NCBI GenBank assembly: GCA_016709155.1
Contig: JADJEI010000001.1
Span: 1,798,001-1,862,000, forward strand
Direction of reading: 5' to 3'
Origin: Ignavibacteriales bacterium
GTDB taxonomy: Bacteria > Bacteroidota > Ignavibacteria > Ignavibacteriales > Ignavibacteriaceae
Length of the DNA stretch: 64,000 nt
Shown: positions 1 to 9,859 of the stretch, in pieces
How the letters are laid out: every line of letters begins with the position of its first letter
Position numbering within the stretch: the stretch's first letter is position 1
The notes under the pieces: generated by a model
Told to the model about the DNA's origin: nothing
Seen by the model: only the letters and a program-made list of their open reading frames with translations
Database searches by the model: none
Made by a program: the position numbers and the translations under genes

Positions 1-195
1 CTTGGGTTTCTTTATCATCTTACGCACAAAATGAATGAGTTGGGTTTGATGATCTACTTTGCGAAAATCTCTACTAAGGGTGATGATATAGTTGATTCAT
101 TTTATGTACTTGATCGAAATAATAAAAAAATTTCTGAGAGTGATCTTAATTTTATTACCGAAGCGCTGCTTGAAACTATTAAACAAATAATCTGA
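1..195 (+). CDS. glnD: [Protein-PII] uridylyltransferase GlnD, C-terminal end (partial)
   Basis: The first 64 codons are open from base 1 to a TGA at 193-195 and encode the last part of a protein that starts outside the window. The peptide contains GFLYHLTHKMNELGL followed by IYFAKISTKGDDIVDSFYV, which matches the C-terminal ACT domain of GlnD (usual form: DRPGLLYxLT, then AKIST.GxxVxDxFYVxD). GlnD adds and removes UMP on PII proteins in response to glutamine. Only the ACT end is visible, so another ACT-ended enzyme is possible. murI follows after a 19-base gap on the same strand, so the two may be co-transcribed. Confidence 0.7.
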   Translation, partial: LGFLYHLTHKMNELGLMIYFAKISTKGDDIVDSFYVLDRNNKKISESDLNFITEALLETIKQII

Positions 196-214
196 AAGAT
201 TTATTTTGAACTTC

Positions 215-1054
215 ATGGAAAAAGAAAAACCCATTGGTGTGTTTGATTCCGGTATTGGCGGGCTTACTGTCGTAAAAAGATTGTCATCAATGCTGCCTGC
301 CGAAAATCTAATATACTTTGGAGATACTGCACGCGTACCTTACGGATCAAAATCCAATTCAACGGTGATTGAATATTCTTTACAAAATGCGCACTTCCTG
401 ATGGAGAAAAATGTTAAAGCAATTGTGGTCGCATGCAACACTGCCTCATCTGTAGCCATTCAGGAATTGAAGAATAATTTTAAAGTGCCGATCATCGGGA
501 TGATTGAGCCGGGGGCAAAATATGCACTTAGTAATTCTTCCTCCGGAAGAATAGGAGTTATTGGAACGCGCGCTACAATTGCCAATCAAGCTTATTCGAA
601 AGAAATCAAAAAATTAAATCCTGACGTGGAAGTATTTGAAAAAGCCTGCCCCCTTTTTGTTCCGCTTGCCGAAGAAGGATGGATTGAACACTCAGCCACT
701 TATGAAATAGCCGAAGAATATCTAAAGGAGCTTCGTGATTTGAAGATTGATACGTTAGTGCTTGGCTGCACCCACTACCCGATACTTGCAAATGTAATTC
801 AGAAAGTAATTGGCGAAAATGTAAAGCTAATTGATTCAGGAATTGCGTCTGCAGAAGTTGTTCGCAGTGAAATTTCCAGAATTGGATTTGAAACAAATTC
901 ATTCGGAATGGGTAACCATCAGTTTTATGTGAGTGATATCCCGGCAAAATTTCAGGAGGTGGCAGAATTATTTTTGGGCAGACAAATTAGCCATGTGCAA
1001 AAAGTTGATCTCGAATATTTGACCGCGTTTAATATTCACAAGCCTCTTCAATAA
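215..1054 (+). CDS. murI: Glutamate racemase
   Basis: Interconverts L- and D-glutamate in the cytoplasm to supply D-Glu for peptidoglycan. The N-terminus has the family motif GVFDSGIGGLTVV, the first catalytic cysteine lies in VVACNTAS and the second in LGCTHYP, with the expected spacing and a normal length of about 279 residues. The open frame extends back to a TTG at 206, but the ATG at 215 fits the family's usual N-terminus better and is chosen. It follows the glnD end closely on the same strand. No truncation or missing catalytic residue is visible. Confidence 0.95.
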   Translation: MEKEKPIGVFDSGIGGLTVVKRLSSMLPAENLIYFGDTARVPYGSKSNSTVIEYSLQNAHFLMEKNVKAIVVACNTASSVAIQELKNNFKVPIIGMIEPGAKYALSNSSSGRIGVIGTRATIANQAYSKEIKKLNPDVEVFEKACPLFVPLAEEGWIEHSATYEIAEEYLKELRDLKIDTLVLGCTHYPILANVIQKVIGENVKLIDSGIASAEVVRSEISRIGFETNSFGMGNHQFYVSDIPAKFQEVAELFLGRQISHVQKVDLEYLTAFNIHKPLQ

Positions 1055-1094
1055 TTTTTTATTAACCCTTCTTCAGCATTATTTTCCAACAAGC

Positions 1095-1121
1095 TCATCC
1101 TTCGACAAGCTCAGGATGACA
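1095..1121. repeat. Dispersed palindromic repeat (REP-like), single copy
   Basis: TCATCCT and AGGATGA form a 7-base inverted repeat around TCGACAAGCTC. The same core, intact or rearranged, recurs at about 30865, 43837, 46177 and 54831, so it is a dispersed family and not a gene-specific terminator. It lies between the convergent murI and SLC13-family genes. Confidence 0.7.
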
Positions 1122-1214
1122 GATATGAGTTTTTCAATTCGCAACGAGATTTATTTTCCGCATTTTTTTGCTGGCATTAAAAAAATAACCTATAGCTGTT
1201 TTAAGAAAACTTCA

Positions 1215-2984
1215 TTAATAGAAAGACCAGACTTGCGGAATTATTATTATTGAAATAATCCACATCATCAAATTCAGCGGTATTCCTATTTTAAAGTAGT
1301 CATTAAATTTATACCCACCCGGTCCATAAACCATAAGATTCGTTTGGTAACCGATTGGAGTTGAGAAGCTTGCTGAGGCAGCCATAGTTATTGCGATTGC
1401 AAACGGCATAAAATTCAATCCAAGCGAATTTGCAGTTGCAAAAGCAATTGGAAACATAATTATTGCGGCTGCATTGTTAGTAATCATCTCTGTCATAACC
1501 ATCGTCAAAAAATAAACGCAGGCTAAAACGAATATGGGATTATCTCCAACAATCGAAAGAAATGATTGAGAAATAACCTGAGCAGCCCCCGTGAGTTCCA
1601 ATGCTTTGCCAATTCCGAACGATGCCCCAATCACAATGAGTACTTGTAGCTCAATACTCCGTCGGGCAGTATTTGAATTCACACATTTAGTCATCAGCAT
1701 TGCCCCAACTGCCAGTAATGCTGCTGTTAAAATATTAATTACCTCGAAGCTTGCAAGTAAAATCATTAATAATAGAATTGACCATGCAATCCATCCTTTT
1801 TTATGATCGCGCGGTGAAGAATCTTCAATTTGTCTAATCAATAAAAAATCCCTTGTGTTTTTGTACCGGCTGATAAATGAATCGTGTGTTTCAAGCAGCA
1901 AGGTATCTGCTATTTTTAATTCTATGTCCCCAATTTTTTCTTTTAACCTTTCGCCATCACGCGCAACACCAATAACAACTGCATTATAAACAGATCTGAA
2001 CTCACCTTCTTTAATTGTTTTACCTATTAAAGGATTACGCCCCGAAACAACCGCCTCGATTAAACATCTATCCTGTCTTGGCGTATCTAATTTAAATATT
2101 TGATCGGTGGATGGAGTTAACCCTTTGATTTTTTGAAGGTCAACAATGGATTCGGTGACACCGGTAAATATTAGCCTGTCATTTTCGAGTAAAATTTCAT
2201 CCGGGGTAGGGGCAGCAATAATTTTTCCCTTTCGATCAATTTCAATTAAAAATAAACCGGGCAGATGTCTTAACCCGGCAGCTTCAATTGTAGTATTAAT
2301 TAAAGAGCCTGCCGGTTCAACTATCATTTCTATTGTGTATTCTTTTGGGTTTGAAAATGCTTCAATAGCAGATTTCCTTCCGGGTAAAAGCCATTTGCCA
2401 AAGGCAAGTACATACAAGAAACCGGCTGCCGCGCATGGAATTCCTACCCAGGCAATTTCAAAAAAACCAAAGCCTTTTCCTGTTTCTGAAGTAAGTAATC
2501 CATTTACAACAAGGTTTGTACTCGTTCCGATTATCGTAATCGTTCCGCCAAGTATGGCTGCATAGCTTAAAGGGATCATCAATTTGGATGGTGAAATTCC
2601 ATTCTTCTTTGACCAATCAGAAATTGCTGGAATAAATGCAGCAACCAATGGAGTATTATTAAGGAATCCACTCAATGCCATAATAGGCGCCATAATCCTT
2701 GCCTGTGCTTTTCTTACAGAGTTTGTGCGCCCGAATAATTTAACACTGAATAACTCCATTGCGCCGGTATCGCGTAAACCTGCGGCGATAATAAACATTA
2801 CGCCAACCGTTAATAATCCTTCATTAGAAAAACCAGCGACAGCGTCTTTAATGGGGATAACTCCTGCTACAACCAAAACCGTTAACCCTGCCATCATAAC
2901 AACTTCGGGCGATATCTTTGTAAACATCAGAAAAGCAAGGCATCCGAGGGCAACAAGTACAGCCAGAATTGCAGCAATGGTCAT
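1215..2984 (-). CDS. SLC13/DASS-family anion permease with two TrkA-C domains
   Basis: A 589-residue inner-membrane transporter with hydrophobic segments at both ends and a soluble centre. Residues about 1-200 and 400-589 are membrane spanning; LSGFLNNTPLVAAFIPA and TEMITNNAAAIIMFPIA are the two repeated hairpin/NxxT regions of the SLC13 sodium:dicarboxylate/sulfate family. Residues about 210-390 contain two RCK_C/TrkA_C-type regulatory repeats (PAGSLINTTIEAAGLRHLPG and VVSGRNPLIGKTIKEGEFR). This architecture is common in bacterial SLC13 permeases often annotated as sulfate or citrate transporters; the substrate cannot be read from sequence. A GGAG ribosome site lies upstream of the ATG. Confidence 0.85.
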   Translation of the reverse strand: MTIAAILAVLVALGCLAFLMFTKISPEVVMMAGLTVLVVAGVIPIKDAVAGFSNEGLLTVGVMFIIAAGLRDTGAMELFSVKLFGRTNSVRKAQARIMAPIMALSGFLNNTPLVAAFIPAISDWSKKNGISPSKLMIPLSYAAILGGTITIIGTSTNLVVNGLLTSETGKGFGFFEIAWVGIPCAAAGFLYVLAFGKWLLPGRKSAIEAFSNPKEYTIEMIVEPAGSLINTTIEAAGLRHLPGLFLIEIDRKGKIIAAPTPDEILLENDRLIFTGVTESIVDLQKIKGLTPSTDQIFKLDTPRQDRCLIEAVVSGRNPLIGKTIKEGEFRSVYNAVVIGVARDGERLKEKIGDIELKIADTLLLETHDSFISRYKNTRDFLLIRQIEDSSPRDHKKGWIAWSILLLMILLASFEVINILTAALLAVGAMLMTKCVNSNTARRSIELQVLIVIGASFGIGKALELTGAAQVISQSFLSIVGDNPIFVLACVYFLTMVMTEMITNNAAAIIMFPIAFATANSLGLNFMPFAIAITMAASASFSTPIGYQTNLMVYGPGGYKFNDYFKIGIPLNLMMWIISIIIIPQVWSFY

Positions 2985-3173
2985 TTATACTCCAGATTAA
3001 TTCGTCCGATAAAAATTTCAATTTGCAGGCTTAAGATAAAAAAAATATTTATTCGTTTAACTTTTAATTCTTTTGAACGTCTTATCATTAGTATTCATTT
3101 CATCTTAAAACAGGATTGCTTATTTTGACAAGCATAAAAAATACTTTTATCAATATTTATTGATGGAGTTTAT

Positions 3174-3398
3174 ATGTATTCTTTTAGAGATCAGAAAAAG
3201 TTTATCGAAGCTCTTAAGAGATTTGAAAGAAACTTCGATAGAAAAGAATTAGAGGATTATAAAATGTTTGTTAAAATGGATAAGGATGAAGAGGATTTTG
3301 ATACTGTTTCGATGAGCCGGCTAAAAGAAATTCACGATAAATATGTAAAGCCGGTTGATACAAGCAAGTATGACTCATTTTTTAAAAAGAAAGAATGA
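3174..3398 (+). CDS. Small charged hypothetical protein (74 aa)
   Basis: A short, highly charged, soluble protein without signal peptide or membrane segment; the sequence is rich in Lys, Asp and Glu and looks alpha-helical (ALKRFERNFDRKELEDYK). A GGAG ribosome site lies about eight bases before the ATG, supporting real translation. I do not recognise the family. It sits alone between a divergent transporter gene and the DUF2723 gene on the same strand. Confidence 0.6.
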   Translation: MYSFRDQKKFIEALKRFERNFDRKELEDYKMFVKMDKDEEDFDTVSMSRLKEIHDKYVKPVDTSKYDSFFKKKE

Positions 3399-3477
3399 GT
3401 ATTTATTTAACTAATTTTTGTGTAAGACCTCTGTCATAGCTATTTTCGCACACGATTTTTCACTTTGAGGTACATTG

Positions 3478-6447
3478 ATGAACTTTAAATTATATCACAG
3501 AATAATTGCAGCATTCGTATTTATAATTACAGCAATTGTTCTTTTCTCAACCTTACAACCATCGGTTTCCTTTTGGGATTGCGGCGAGTTTATCGCATCA
3601 AGCTACTATTTACAAGTACCCCACCCACCGGGAACTCCTTTCTTTCTCCTTCTCGGAAGAATCTTTGCAATGATTCCATTTGCAGAGAATATTGGACTAA
3701 GAATAAACACTATTTCGGTATTATCAAGTGCGGCGGCAATCCTGCTTTTATATTTGGTTGCTGTCAAACTGATTCAGAATTATCGCGGCAAACAACCGGC
3801 AAATCTTTTTGAAGCTTTGGCGATTTATATTTCTTCGGCAATTGGCGCTTTATCTTTTGCTTTTAGTGATACTTTTTGGTTCAACGGTTCCGAAGCAGAA
3901 GTTTATGCCTTTAGTACTTTTTTATTTGCAGGAGTTACATATTTAATTATTCGATGGAATGAACGAGCCGATAATGCGGACAGCGGAAAATATTTAATCA
4001 TGATCGCTTACCTGCTTGGCATTTCTACCGGAGTACATTTGATGAGTGTGCTTGCGATGGTGCCTGTTGTGATGGTTATCCTTTTTAGAAAGTATCTCGA
4101 AGATGAAACAATTACAAAACAAACCGGGTATATTTTTCTTGTGCACATTGCTATTATTTTAATTCTTGCTGTTGCCTGGTGGTCGGGTCAAAAAGATACA
4201 ACCCCGCCCATGCAGGAAGCTTACGAAGCATTCGACAGTAAATTTAAAATGTTCATACTCGGAATCAGTCTTGCTATCTTTTTAATTTTTTGGAAGAAGA
4301 TTTTTAATAGAAGCTCTTTTTATTTGCCAATTATTATCGGCAGTCTTGCTTTGTTTTTTGTTTATCCCGGCGTTGTAAAATTGCTCCCTGCTATTATGAC
4401 TTCCATTGCTGGAAATGATTTGACAATTGAAATGTTTTTACTTGCTCTTATTTTTATCGGGCTTGGTTACGGAATGTACTATGCAACGAAGAATAACAAG
4501 CCAACAATGCACCTGGTTTTTACTTCAATGCTGTTTGTTATGCTTGGCTTCACCTCTTTTGCAATGGTTATAATCCGCTCCAATCAAAACCCTCCGATGA
4601 ATGAAAATGAGCCGAATGATTTCACAGAATTAGTCTCATATCTTAACCGCGAACAGTACGGCGACTTTCCAATATTCAAAAGAAGATTTTCCAGCGAACC
4701 TCATCAAATGGGTATTTATACAAATTACTCCAGTGATTTTGATTTCTTTTATTCCTTTCAGATGAATCACATGATGACTCGATACTTGTTCTGGAATTAT
4801 GCCGGACGCGAAGGATGGACTCAGGATGATGGTGCAAACATTGCCCCATTTAATGATATTGGAAATATATTCGGAAAAATACTTGCTATTAATTTTGCCG
4901 GTGATATGAAAGATTCACTTTTTGGCATTCCATTGTTAATAGGATTGCTCGGAATTTATTTTCACTTCCGGCGAGATTGGAAAATGGCTTCCATCTTTAT
5001 GATTATGTTTATAATGATGGGATACCTGACTGCGTTTTATCAAAATCAGCAGCAGCCCCAGCCAAGGGAGAGGGATTATTTTTACGTTGGCGCATTCTTT
5101 GTCTTTTCAATATGGATCGCAATAGGAGTGATTGAACTTTTTTATCTTGTTCGCGAAAAGATAAAAAGTGAACAGCTAAAAAATGCTGCAGCAATTACAG
5201 TGCTCGCTGTAGCTATTATTTTAATCCCGGTCAAAATGGTAATAGCGAATTATCACACACACGATAGAAGCAACAACTGGGTTCCATGGGATTATTCATA
5301 TAACCTTCTGCAAAGCTGTGCACCTAATGCTGTTCTTTTTACAAATGGGGACAACGATACATTCCCTCTTTGGTATTTGCAGGATGTTGAAGGAGTTCGC
5401 AGGGATGTAAGAATTGTCAATCTCAGTTTGTTGAATACTAATTGGTACATAAAGCAATTAAAAAACAATGACCCTTACAATGTTGGCAAAGTTGAAATGC
5501 GGCTGACAGATGTTCAAATAGATCAGATGAGACCGATTGAATGGAAACCAAAAGAAGTTACAATCCCGCTGCCGGGAGATTTGACTTCACATACTTTATC
5601 TGGAGATTTTCTGAAGCAGTTCAGCATAACTGATTCATCGGTTGCCAGGATGGGGGCAGTTAAATTTATGATGAACAACACTCTTACTTTCGGCGAAATC
5701 AAAGCTATCCGTGTTCAGGATTTAATGGTGAGAGAAATAATTGAAGCTAATAACTGGCGACGTCCGATTTACTTTGCTGTGACTTGCTCGGAGGACAGTA
5801 AAATTGGAATTGGTGACTACCTGCGGATGGAAGGAATGGCTTTAAGATTAGTGCCTGAAAAACGTCAGCAAGGTAAAGAGTTTGTTCAGCAGGAACTGCT
5901 CGCTGCCCAACTGATCGAGAATAAAGGATACAGCAAAGATTTCAAACCCGGGTTTAAATTCAGAGGTATCAGCGACCCGAATATTTTCTTTGATGATAAC
6001 CAAACACGGATGATACAAAATTATCGAAATTCATTCCTGCGGCTTGCGATCAGTTATGTTTATTCCAATCAAAACGATAAAGCTCTTGCTACCCTTGATC
6101 AGATGGAACGGCAGGTTCCTCGAAAAATACGCGGTATGGATTTCGGATTGAAGTTTGAACTTTCAAATATTTATCTGAATGCAGGTGGAATGAATCAGTA
6201 TAAAGAAATTGCTGCTGAACTCGAAAAAGAAGCACTCCAAAAGCTTGATGATAATGTTCAGGATACCCAAACATATTACAATCCTTACAGAGTGCTTGTC
6301 GAAATTTATCAGAACTTAAAAGAGTACGGAAAGCTGATTGATGTATATCAACGTTTGTCTGCATTATATCCTGACGATCAAAATCTTAAACAGCAAATTG
6401 AGAATTATAAAAAATTGGCTGCCGGAAAGAGAAAAGAATCCGAATAG
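3478..6447 (+). CDS. DUF2723 family membrane glycosyltransferase-like protein
   Basis: A protein of about 989 residues. The N-terminal half has many membrane segments; the start contains TLQPSVSFWDCGEFIASSYYLQVPHPPGTP, split here as SVSFWDCGEFIAS plus LQVPHPPGTPFF, the hallmark of the DUF2723 (GT-C fold, protein O-mannosyltransferase-like) family of Bacteroidota. The middle has NGDNDTFPLWYLQ, typical of the same family. The C-terminal 200 residues are soluble and probably TPR-like (AISYVYSNQNDKALATLDQM). Likely role: transfer of sugar from a lipid carrier to envelope proteins; donor and acceptor are unknown. The frame extends one TTG codon upstream, but the ATG at 3478 has a GAGG site and is preferred. 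Confidence 0.85.
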   Translation: MNFKLYHRIIAAFVFIITAIVLFSTLQPSVSFWDCGEFIASSYYLQVPHPPGTPFFLLLGRIFAMIPFAENIGLRINTISVLSSAAAILLLYLVAVKLIQNYRGKQPANLFEALAIYISSAIGALSFAFSDTFWFNGSEAEVYAFSTFLFAGVTYLIIRWNERADNADSGKYLIMIAYLLGISTGVHLMSVLAMVPVVMVILFRKYLEDETITKQTGYIFLVHIAIILILAVAWWSGQKDTTPPMQEAYEAFDSKFKMFILGISLAIFLIFWKKIFNRSSFYLPIIIGSLALFFVYPGVVKLLPAIMTSIAGNDLTIEMFLLALIFIGLGYGMYYATKNNKPTMHLVFTSMLFVMLGFTSFAMVIIRSNQNPPMNENEPNDFTELVSYLNREQYGDFPIFKRRFSSEPHQMGIYTNYSSDFDFFYSFQMNHMMTRYLFWNYAGREGWTQDDGANIAPFNDIGNIFGKILAINFAGDMKDSLFGIPLLIGLLGIYFHFRRDWKMASIFMIMFIMMGYLTAFYQNQQQPQPRERDYFYVGAFFVFSIWIAIGVIELFYLVREKIKSEQLKNAAAITVLAVAIILIPVKMVIANYHTHDRSNNWVPWDYSYNLLQSCAPNAVLFTNGDNDTFPLWYLQDVEGVRRDVRIVNLSLLNTNWYIKQLKNNDPYNVGKVEMRLTDVQIDQMRPIEWKPKEVTIPLPGDLTSHTLSGDFLKQFSITDSSVARMGAVKFMMNNTLTFGEIKAIRVQDLMVREIIEANNWRRPIYFAVTCSEDSKIGIGDYLRMEGMALRLVPEKRQQGKEFVQQELLAAQLIENKGYSKDFKPGFKFRGISDPNIFFDDNQTRMIQNYRNSFLRLAISYVYSNQNDKALATLDQMERQVPRKIRGMDFGLKFELSNIYLNAGGMNQYKEIAAELEKEALQKLDDNVQDTQTYYNPYRVLVEIYQNLKEYGKLIDVYQRLSALYPDDQNLKQQIENYKKLAAGKRKESE

Positions 6448-6493
6448 TCTTGGTGTATAAACAAAATTAAAGTAACCTAAACTTAATTTTAAT

Positions 6494-6540
6494 GACTGTC
6501 TTTCTCTCATTTATCAATGTTGAAAGACAGTCTTTTTTTT
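6494..6540 (+). terminator. Rho-independent terminator or attenuator
   Basis: An 11-base perfect stem (GACTGTCTTTC / GAAAGACAGTC, 6494-6504 and 6522-6532) is followed by eight Ts. It ends the DUF2723 transcript, but it stops only 16 bases before the ATG of the next gene on the same strand, leaving no room for a promoter in between. Confidence 0.85.
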
Positions 6541-6556
6541 ATCAAGAATATTTTTT

Positions 6557-7618
6557 ATGAAGATTTTAGTAATAGCTCTTTCCGGTATTGGCGATGCGTT
6601 GATGTTTACTCCCGCCTTGAAGCTGCTAAAAAAATCTTCGCCTGATTCAAGTATTGATGCGCTGGTTATGTTCGGAGCGGTTAAAGAGATATATGATAAA
6701 AACCCTTTCATAGATAGTGTTCTTCATTTTAATTTTTTAAGAGAAAATATTTTTGTCTCATTAAAGTTTGTTCTTCATTTGAGGAAAAAATATGATTCAA
6801 TAATCTCTATTTATCCTTCCAACCGCAAAGAATATAATCTAATCAGCTTTTTAATTGGTGCAAAGAAAAGGGCTGCTGTTGAGTATCTCCGTGACAATAA
6901 AATGAATCTCGGCTGGTTAAATAATATTACTGTTAAAGAAGATGATTCTGTCCATAACGTCCAAACAAATATTAAGCTTATCGAAAAGCTTCTTAACAAA
7001 AATTTTGATGATGAACCTCCAATGGAAATTTATCTTTCAAATGAAGAAGAAGAGTTTGCTGAAAAATACTTGAATGAATTAAACATTAATAAATCTGATT
7101 TAGTAATCGGATTTCACCCCGGCTGTGCAACATTAAAAAATCATATCAAACGAAGGTGGGAAGCAGAAAAGTTTGCTGCGCTTGCAGGGAAATTAATAAC
7201 TAAGAAATACGCTAAAATATTTTTATTCGGCGGGCCGGAAGAAGAAGAATTAAAATCTTTAATCAATTCAATGATTGATTCAGAGAATTCACTCATAATA
7301 AAAACAGAAACGTTTCTTCAAAGCATTGCAGTAATGAAACGATGTAATTTATTTATCACCAATGATTCAGCATTGATGCATGTTGCTTCAGCATTAAAGT
7401 TAAAAGTCGTTGCCATTATTGGACCCACAAACACAAACTATATTCATCCGTGGAAAACAGAATACAGAATTGCTTCGCTAAATCTTGAATGCTCGCCGTG
7501 TTTTTTTTATTCCCCAAAACCACTGAGTTGTTCGAGAACAGATATTAAGTTTAAATGTATTAAAGAGCTTGAAGTGGATTTAGTTTATGCAAAAGCAGAA
7601 GAATTATTAGAACAATAA
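6557..7618 (+). CDS. Glycosyltransferase family 9 (heptosyltransferase-like)
   Basis: Cytoplasmic GT-B enzyme of 353 residues that probably adds a heptose or related sugar during lipopolysaccharide core or glycan assembly. It begins MKILVIALSGIGDALMFTPAL, the N-terminal acceptor-side motif of family 9. The C-terminal donor domain has IGFHPGC, then IFLFGGPEEEEL, then TNDSALMHVASALKLKVVAIIGPT, which are the standard motifs. A Cys-containing segment (LECSPCF) near the end is also common in the family. A terminator-like hairpin lies directly upstream. The downstream gene converges with a gap of only two bases. Confidence 0.88.
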   Translation: MKILVIALSGIGDALMFTPALKLLKKSSPDSSIDALVMFGAVKEIYDKNPFIDSVLHFNFLRENIFVSLKFVLHLRKKYDSIISIYPSNRKEYNLISFLIGAKKRAAVEYLRDNKMNLGWLNNITVKEDDSVHNVQTNIKLIEKLLNKNFDDEPPMEIYLSNEEEEFAEKYLNELNINKSDLVIGFHPGCATLKNHIKRRWEAEKFAALAGKLITKKYAKIFLFGGPEEEELKSLINSMIDSENSLIIKTETFLQSIAVMKRCNLFITNDSALMHVASALKLKVVAIIGPTNTNYIHPWKTEYRIASLNLECSPCFFYSPKPLSCSRTDIKFKCIKELEVDLVYAKAEELLEQ

Positions 7619-7620
7619 TA

Positions 7621-8154
7621 TTATTTTCCATTTAACTCATTAGAAAGAAACTCTACAATTTCTTCAACTGTGTCAAATGGTTTTATCAATCCGGTCTTAC
7701 GTTTTTCTTTCAACATTTGCTTGTCCATTGTTGAAGTAATTTCGCTCCAAACACTTGAATGGCAGGCGGCAGGTTTTAAAGGAGACAAATCCTTATTCAT
7801 AAATTCCCAAACAGCGGCAAGCTCCAGCAAGGTGCCGGTCCCCCCCTGAAGAATAACGTAAGCATCACCGGCAGAAATTAATTTTTCAATTCGTTCGAAG
7901 AGAGTATCGCATTCAATTTTTTTTGTAAGATATTTGCTCGGTGTGGAATTCCAGAAATCTACCATAATTCCGATTGCTTCTCCCTGATTTTCATAAGCAC
8001 CTTTTGAAACTGCGTTCATTATACCTTGATAACCGCCGGTGCAAACATTAAACCCTTTTTGCGCGAGCAAGCTGCCAAGCCGATAAGCTGTCTCAAACTC
8101 TACCTCTCCCTCAATCGGAAGAGAACTTCCAAATACTGTAATTGTTTTTTTCAT
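7621..8154 (-). CDS. LOG/TIGR00725-type Rossmann-fold nucleotide-binding protein
   Basis: A 177-residue soluble protein. It starts with TVFGSS and has CTGGYQGIMNAVSKGA, then LQGGTGTLLELAAVWE. These correspond to the GGYGxGxMxxxxxGA and PGGxGTxxE motifs of the lysine-decarboxylase-like (LOG) family, which includes cytokinin-riboside monophosphate phosphoribohydrolases. The proline of the usual PGGxGT is Gln here, closer to the TIGR00725 branch, whose substrates are poorly defined. Likely a nucleotide-monophosphate glycosidase or nucleotide-binding protein. It overlaps nothing and ends two bases from the convergent glycosyltransferase. Confidence 0.8.
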   Translation of the reverse strand: MKKTITVFGSSLPIEGEVEFETAYRLGSLLAQKGFNVCTGGYQGIMNAVSKGAYENQGEAIGIMVDFWNSTPSKYLTKKIECDTLFERIEKLISAGDAYVILQGGTGTLLELAAVWEFMNKDLSPLKPAACHSSVWSEITSTMDKQMLKEKRKTGLIKPFDTVEEIVEFLSNELNGK

Positions 8155-8319
8155 CTATTTTCCATAAAAAACTTTGTAAAGATAATGAAATGAATCGTTT
8201 AGTTGAACTCAATCCTGAAAACGGCAAAGCTCTGAACTTTTAAATGAAGGATAATTTGAAAGGTGTAAAAGACGGCAGGGCATTAAGTAAAGGAGATCAG
8301 CGGGCTGCGAAAATTATTT

Positions 8320-9858
8320 TCACAAAGATTCATCCCGGTTAATAGATTGTGTTTGCGTTACTTCTTTTAATGCTTCAACAAGCTCATTTTTAGTGAAAGG
8401 CTTAATAAGATATTTATCGGCGCCGGCTTCCATAAATTTAGAAATTCTTTCTTCCATAAATTCGCTTGAAATAATAATCACTGGCCGCCTCATCGGATCG
8501 TTGGTTTTAATATCTTTACAAATAATAATTCCCTGCTGCCAGAAGTTTTTGCTTACATTAAAAATCACAACTCCAAAGTTGGTCTCCTTCAGGAAATCTA
8601 TTTTAAAGTTGCGAAGGTCGTGGGTGACGATTGCGAATTCTTTTTTGAGAAAAGCTTTTATTAAATCGGATATTTCACCGGTTTCATCAAGTATTAAAAT
8701 ATCGGATTGATTAAAAGCAAAATCTGCAGCTATGACAGGCTTTTTCATAGTGGAAGAAAGCGGCAAAGTGAAGGTGAAAGTTGTACCCACCCCTTTAATA
8801 CTATCAACCAAAAGTGAACCGCCGAGCTTCTCGATGCATTTTTTCGCCAAGGCTAATCCTAAACCATTTCCTTCGTAATTTCTGCCAATGTTCAGATCTT
8901 CCTGGGAAAATGGCTGGAAGATATGATCCAGGTATTCAGTTGAAATGCCAATACCGGTATCTCTGATTTTACAAATTGCAAGGTCGCGTTCTTCAAGAAC
9001 ATTTGTTTCAATTTCAACGAAGCCTCTGTTTGTAAACTTCACGGCATTAGCCAGGATATTATTTATTGCATTCTCAAGGCAATGCGTATCAACCTCAACA
9101 AGAATAGGCTTTGCGGGGAAATCACTTTTGATGTCTATATTCTTTTCGGAGGCTTGCTTTTTGATTAAGTTGATAGAATTGTGAAGTGTGGAAATTAAAT
9201 CAAGCACTTCAACATGGAGGGTGTAGCTGCCTGCTTCAATTTGAGCAAATTCAAGCATGTGAGTTATGCTTTTATTAAGACGATCGCTGCCGCTGTAAAG
9301 ATTATCGAGATATATTTTATCTTCGACACTCATTTTATCGCGCATATTTTCACGAATGATTGAGGTATAACCCAGAATAATATTTAGTGGAGTTCTCAAT
9401 TCATGTGACAGAACATTTAAGAAAGTATTTTTCAATCGCTCGGCTTCTTTGCCTGCATCTCTTGCTTTCGTAACTTCCTCTTCAGCAAGAATTCTTTCAG
9501 TCTGGTCTTCATGAAAAAGCACAGCAAATTTTTCACCCGATAATTGCGAACCAAAAATTCCCGTGCGTAAGAGAGGAACAGCCTCTTCTTTATTCTTCAA
9601 AAGAGAATCTGAAAAATTATCGCAGCTTCCGAATTTATTTTCATTCAATGATTTTTTAATAATTAAGTCAAAACTATTCTGTTTAATTTCCGGGTCATCG
9701 AAAATGGAGTACTCTTTCAATTCTTCAATAGAATATCCCCACTGAAGCGAGAAGGCTTCGTTGATATATATAATTTTGCCTTGTTCATTTACAACCTCGA
9801 TTGGAAATCTGAGCTGGTCATAAAGTTGTTGGAAATATTTTAATTCATTTTCAAGCAT
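8320..9858 (-). CDS. PAS sensor histidine kinase with C-terminal degenerate receiver
   Basis: Hybrid signalling kinase of about 512 residues. Order: PAS-like domain (residues about 10-120, IYINEAFSLQWGYSIEEL), HisKA with the phospho-acceptor His in VLSHELRTPLN (about residue 152), HATPase_c with CIRDTGIGIS and NGLGLALAKKC, and a receiver-like domain at the end. The receiver keeps an acidic residue in DILILDE and the conserved Lys in YLIKPF, but the position of the phospho-accepting Asp reads VVIFNVSKN, so Asn replaces Asp. The longer frame starts 12 codons upstream, but the ATG at 9858 lies directly after the stop of the upstream kinase gene (one base apart), indicating translational coupling, and is chosen. 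No transmembrane segment is evident. Confidence 0.88.
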   Translation of the reverse strand: MLENELKYFQQLYDQLRFPIEVVNEQGKIIYINEAFSLQWGYSIEELKEYSIFDDPEIKQNSFDLIIKKSLNENKFGSCDNFSDSLLKNKEEAVPLLRTGIFGSQLSGEKFAVLFHEDQTERILAEEEVTKARDAGKEAERLKNTFLNVLSHELRTPLNIILGYTSIIRENMRDKMSVEDKIYLDNLYSGSDRLNKSITHMLEFAQIEAGSYTLHVEVLDLISTLHNSINLIKKQASEKNIDIKSDFPAKPILVEVDTHCLENAINNILANAVKFTNRGFVEIETNVLEERDLAICKIRDTGIGISTEYLDHIFQPFSQEDLNIGRNYEGNGLGLALAKKCIEKLGGSLLVDSIKGVGTTFTFTLPLSSTMKKPVIAADFAFNQSDILILDETGEISDLIKAFLKKEFAIVTHDLRNFKIDFLKETNFGVVIFNVSKNFWQQGIIICKDIKTNDPMRRPVIIISSEFMEERISKFMEAGADKYLIKPFTKNELVEALKEVTQTQSINRDESL

Positions 9859-9859
9859 A

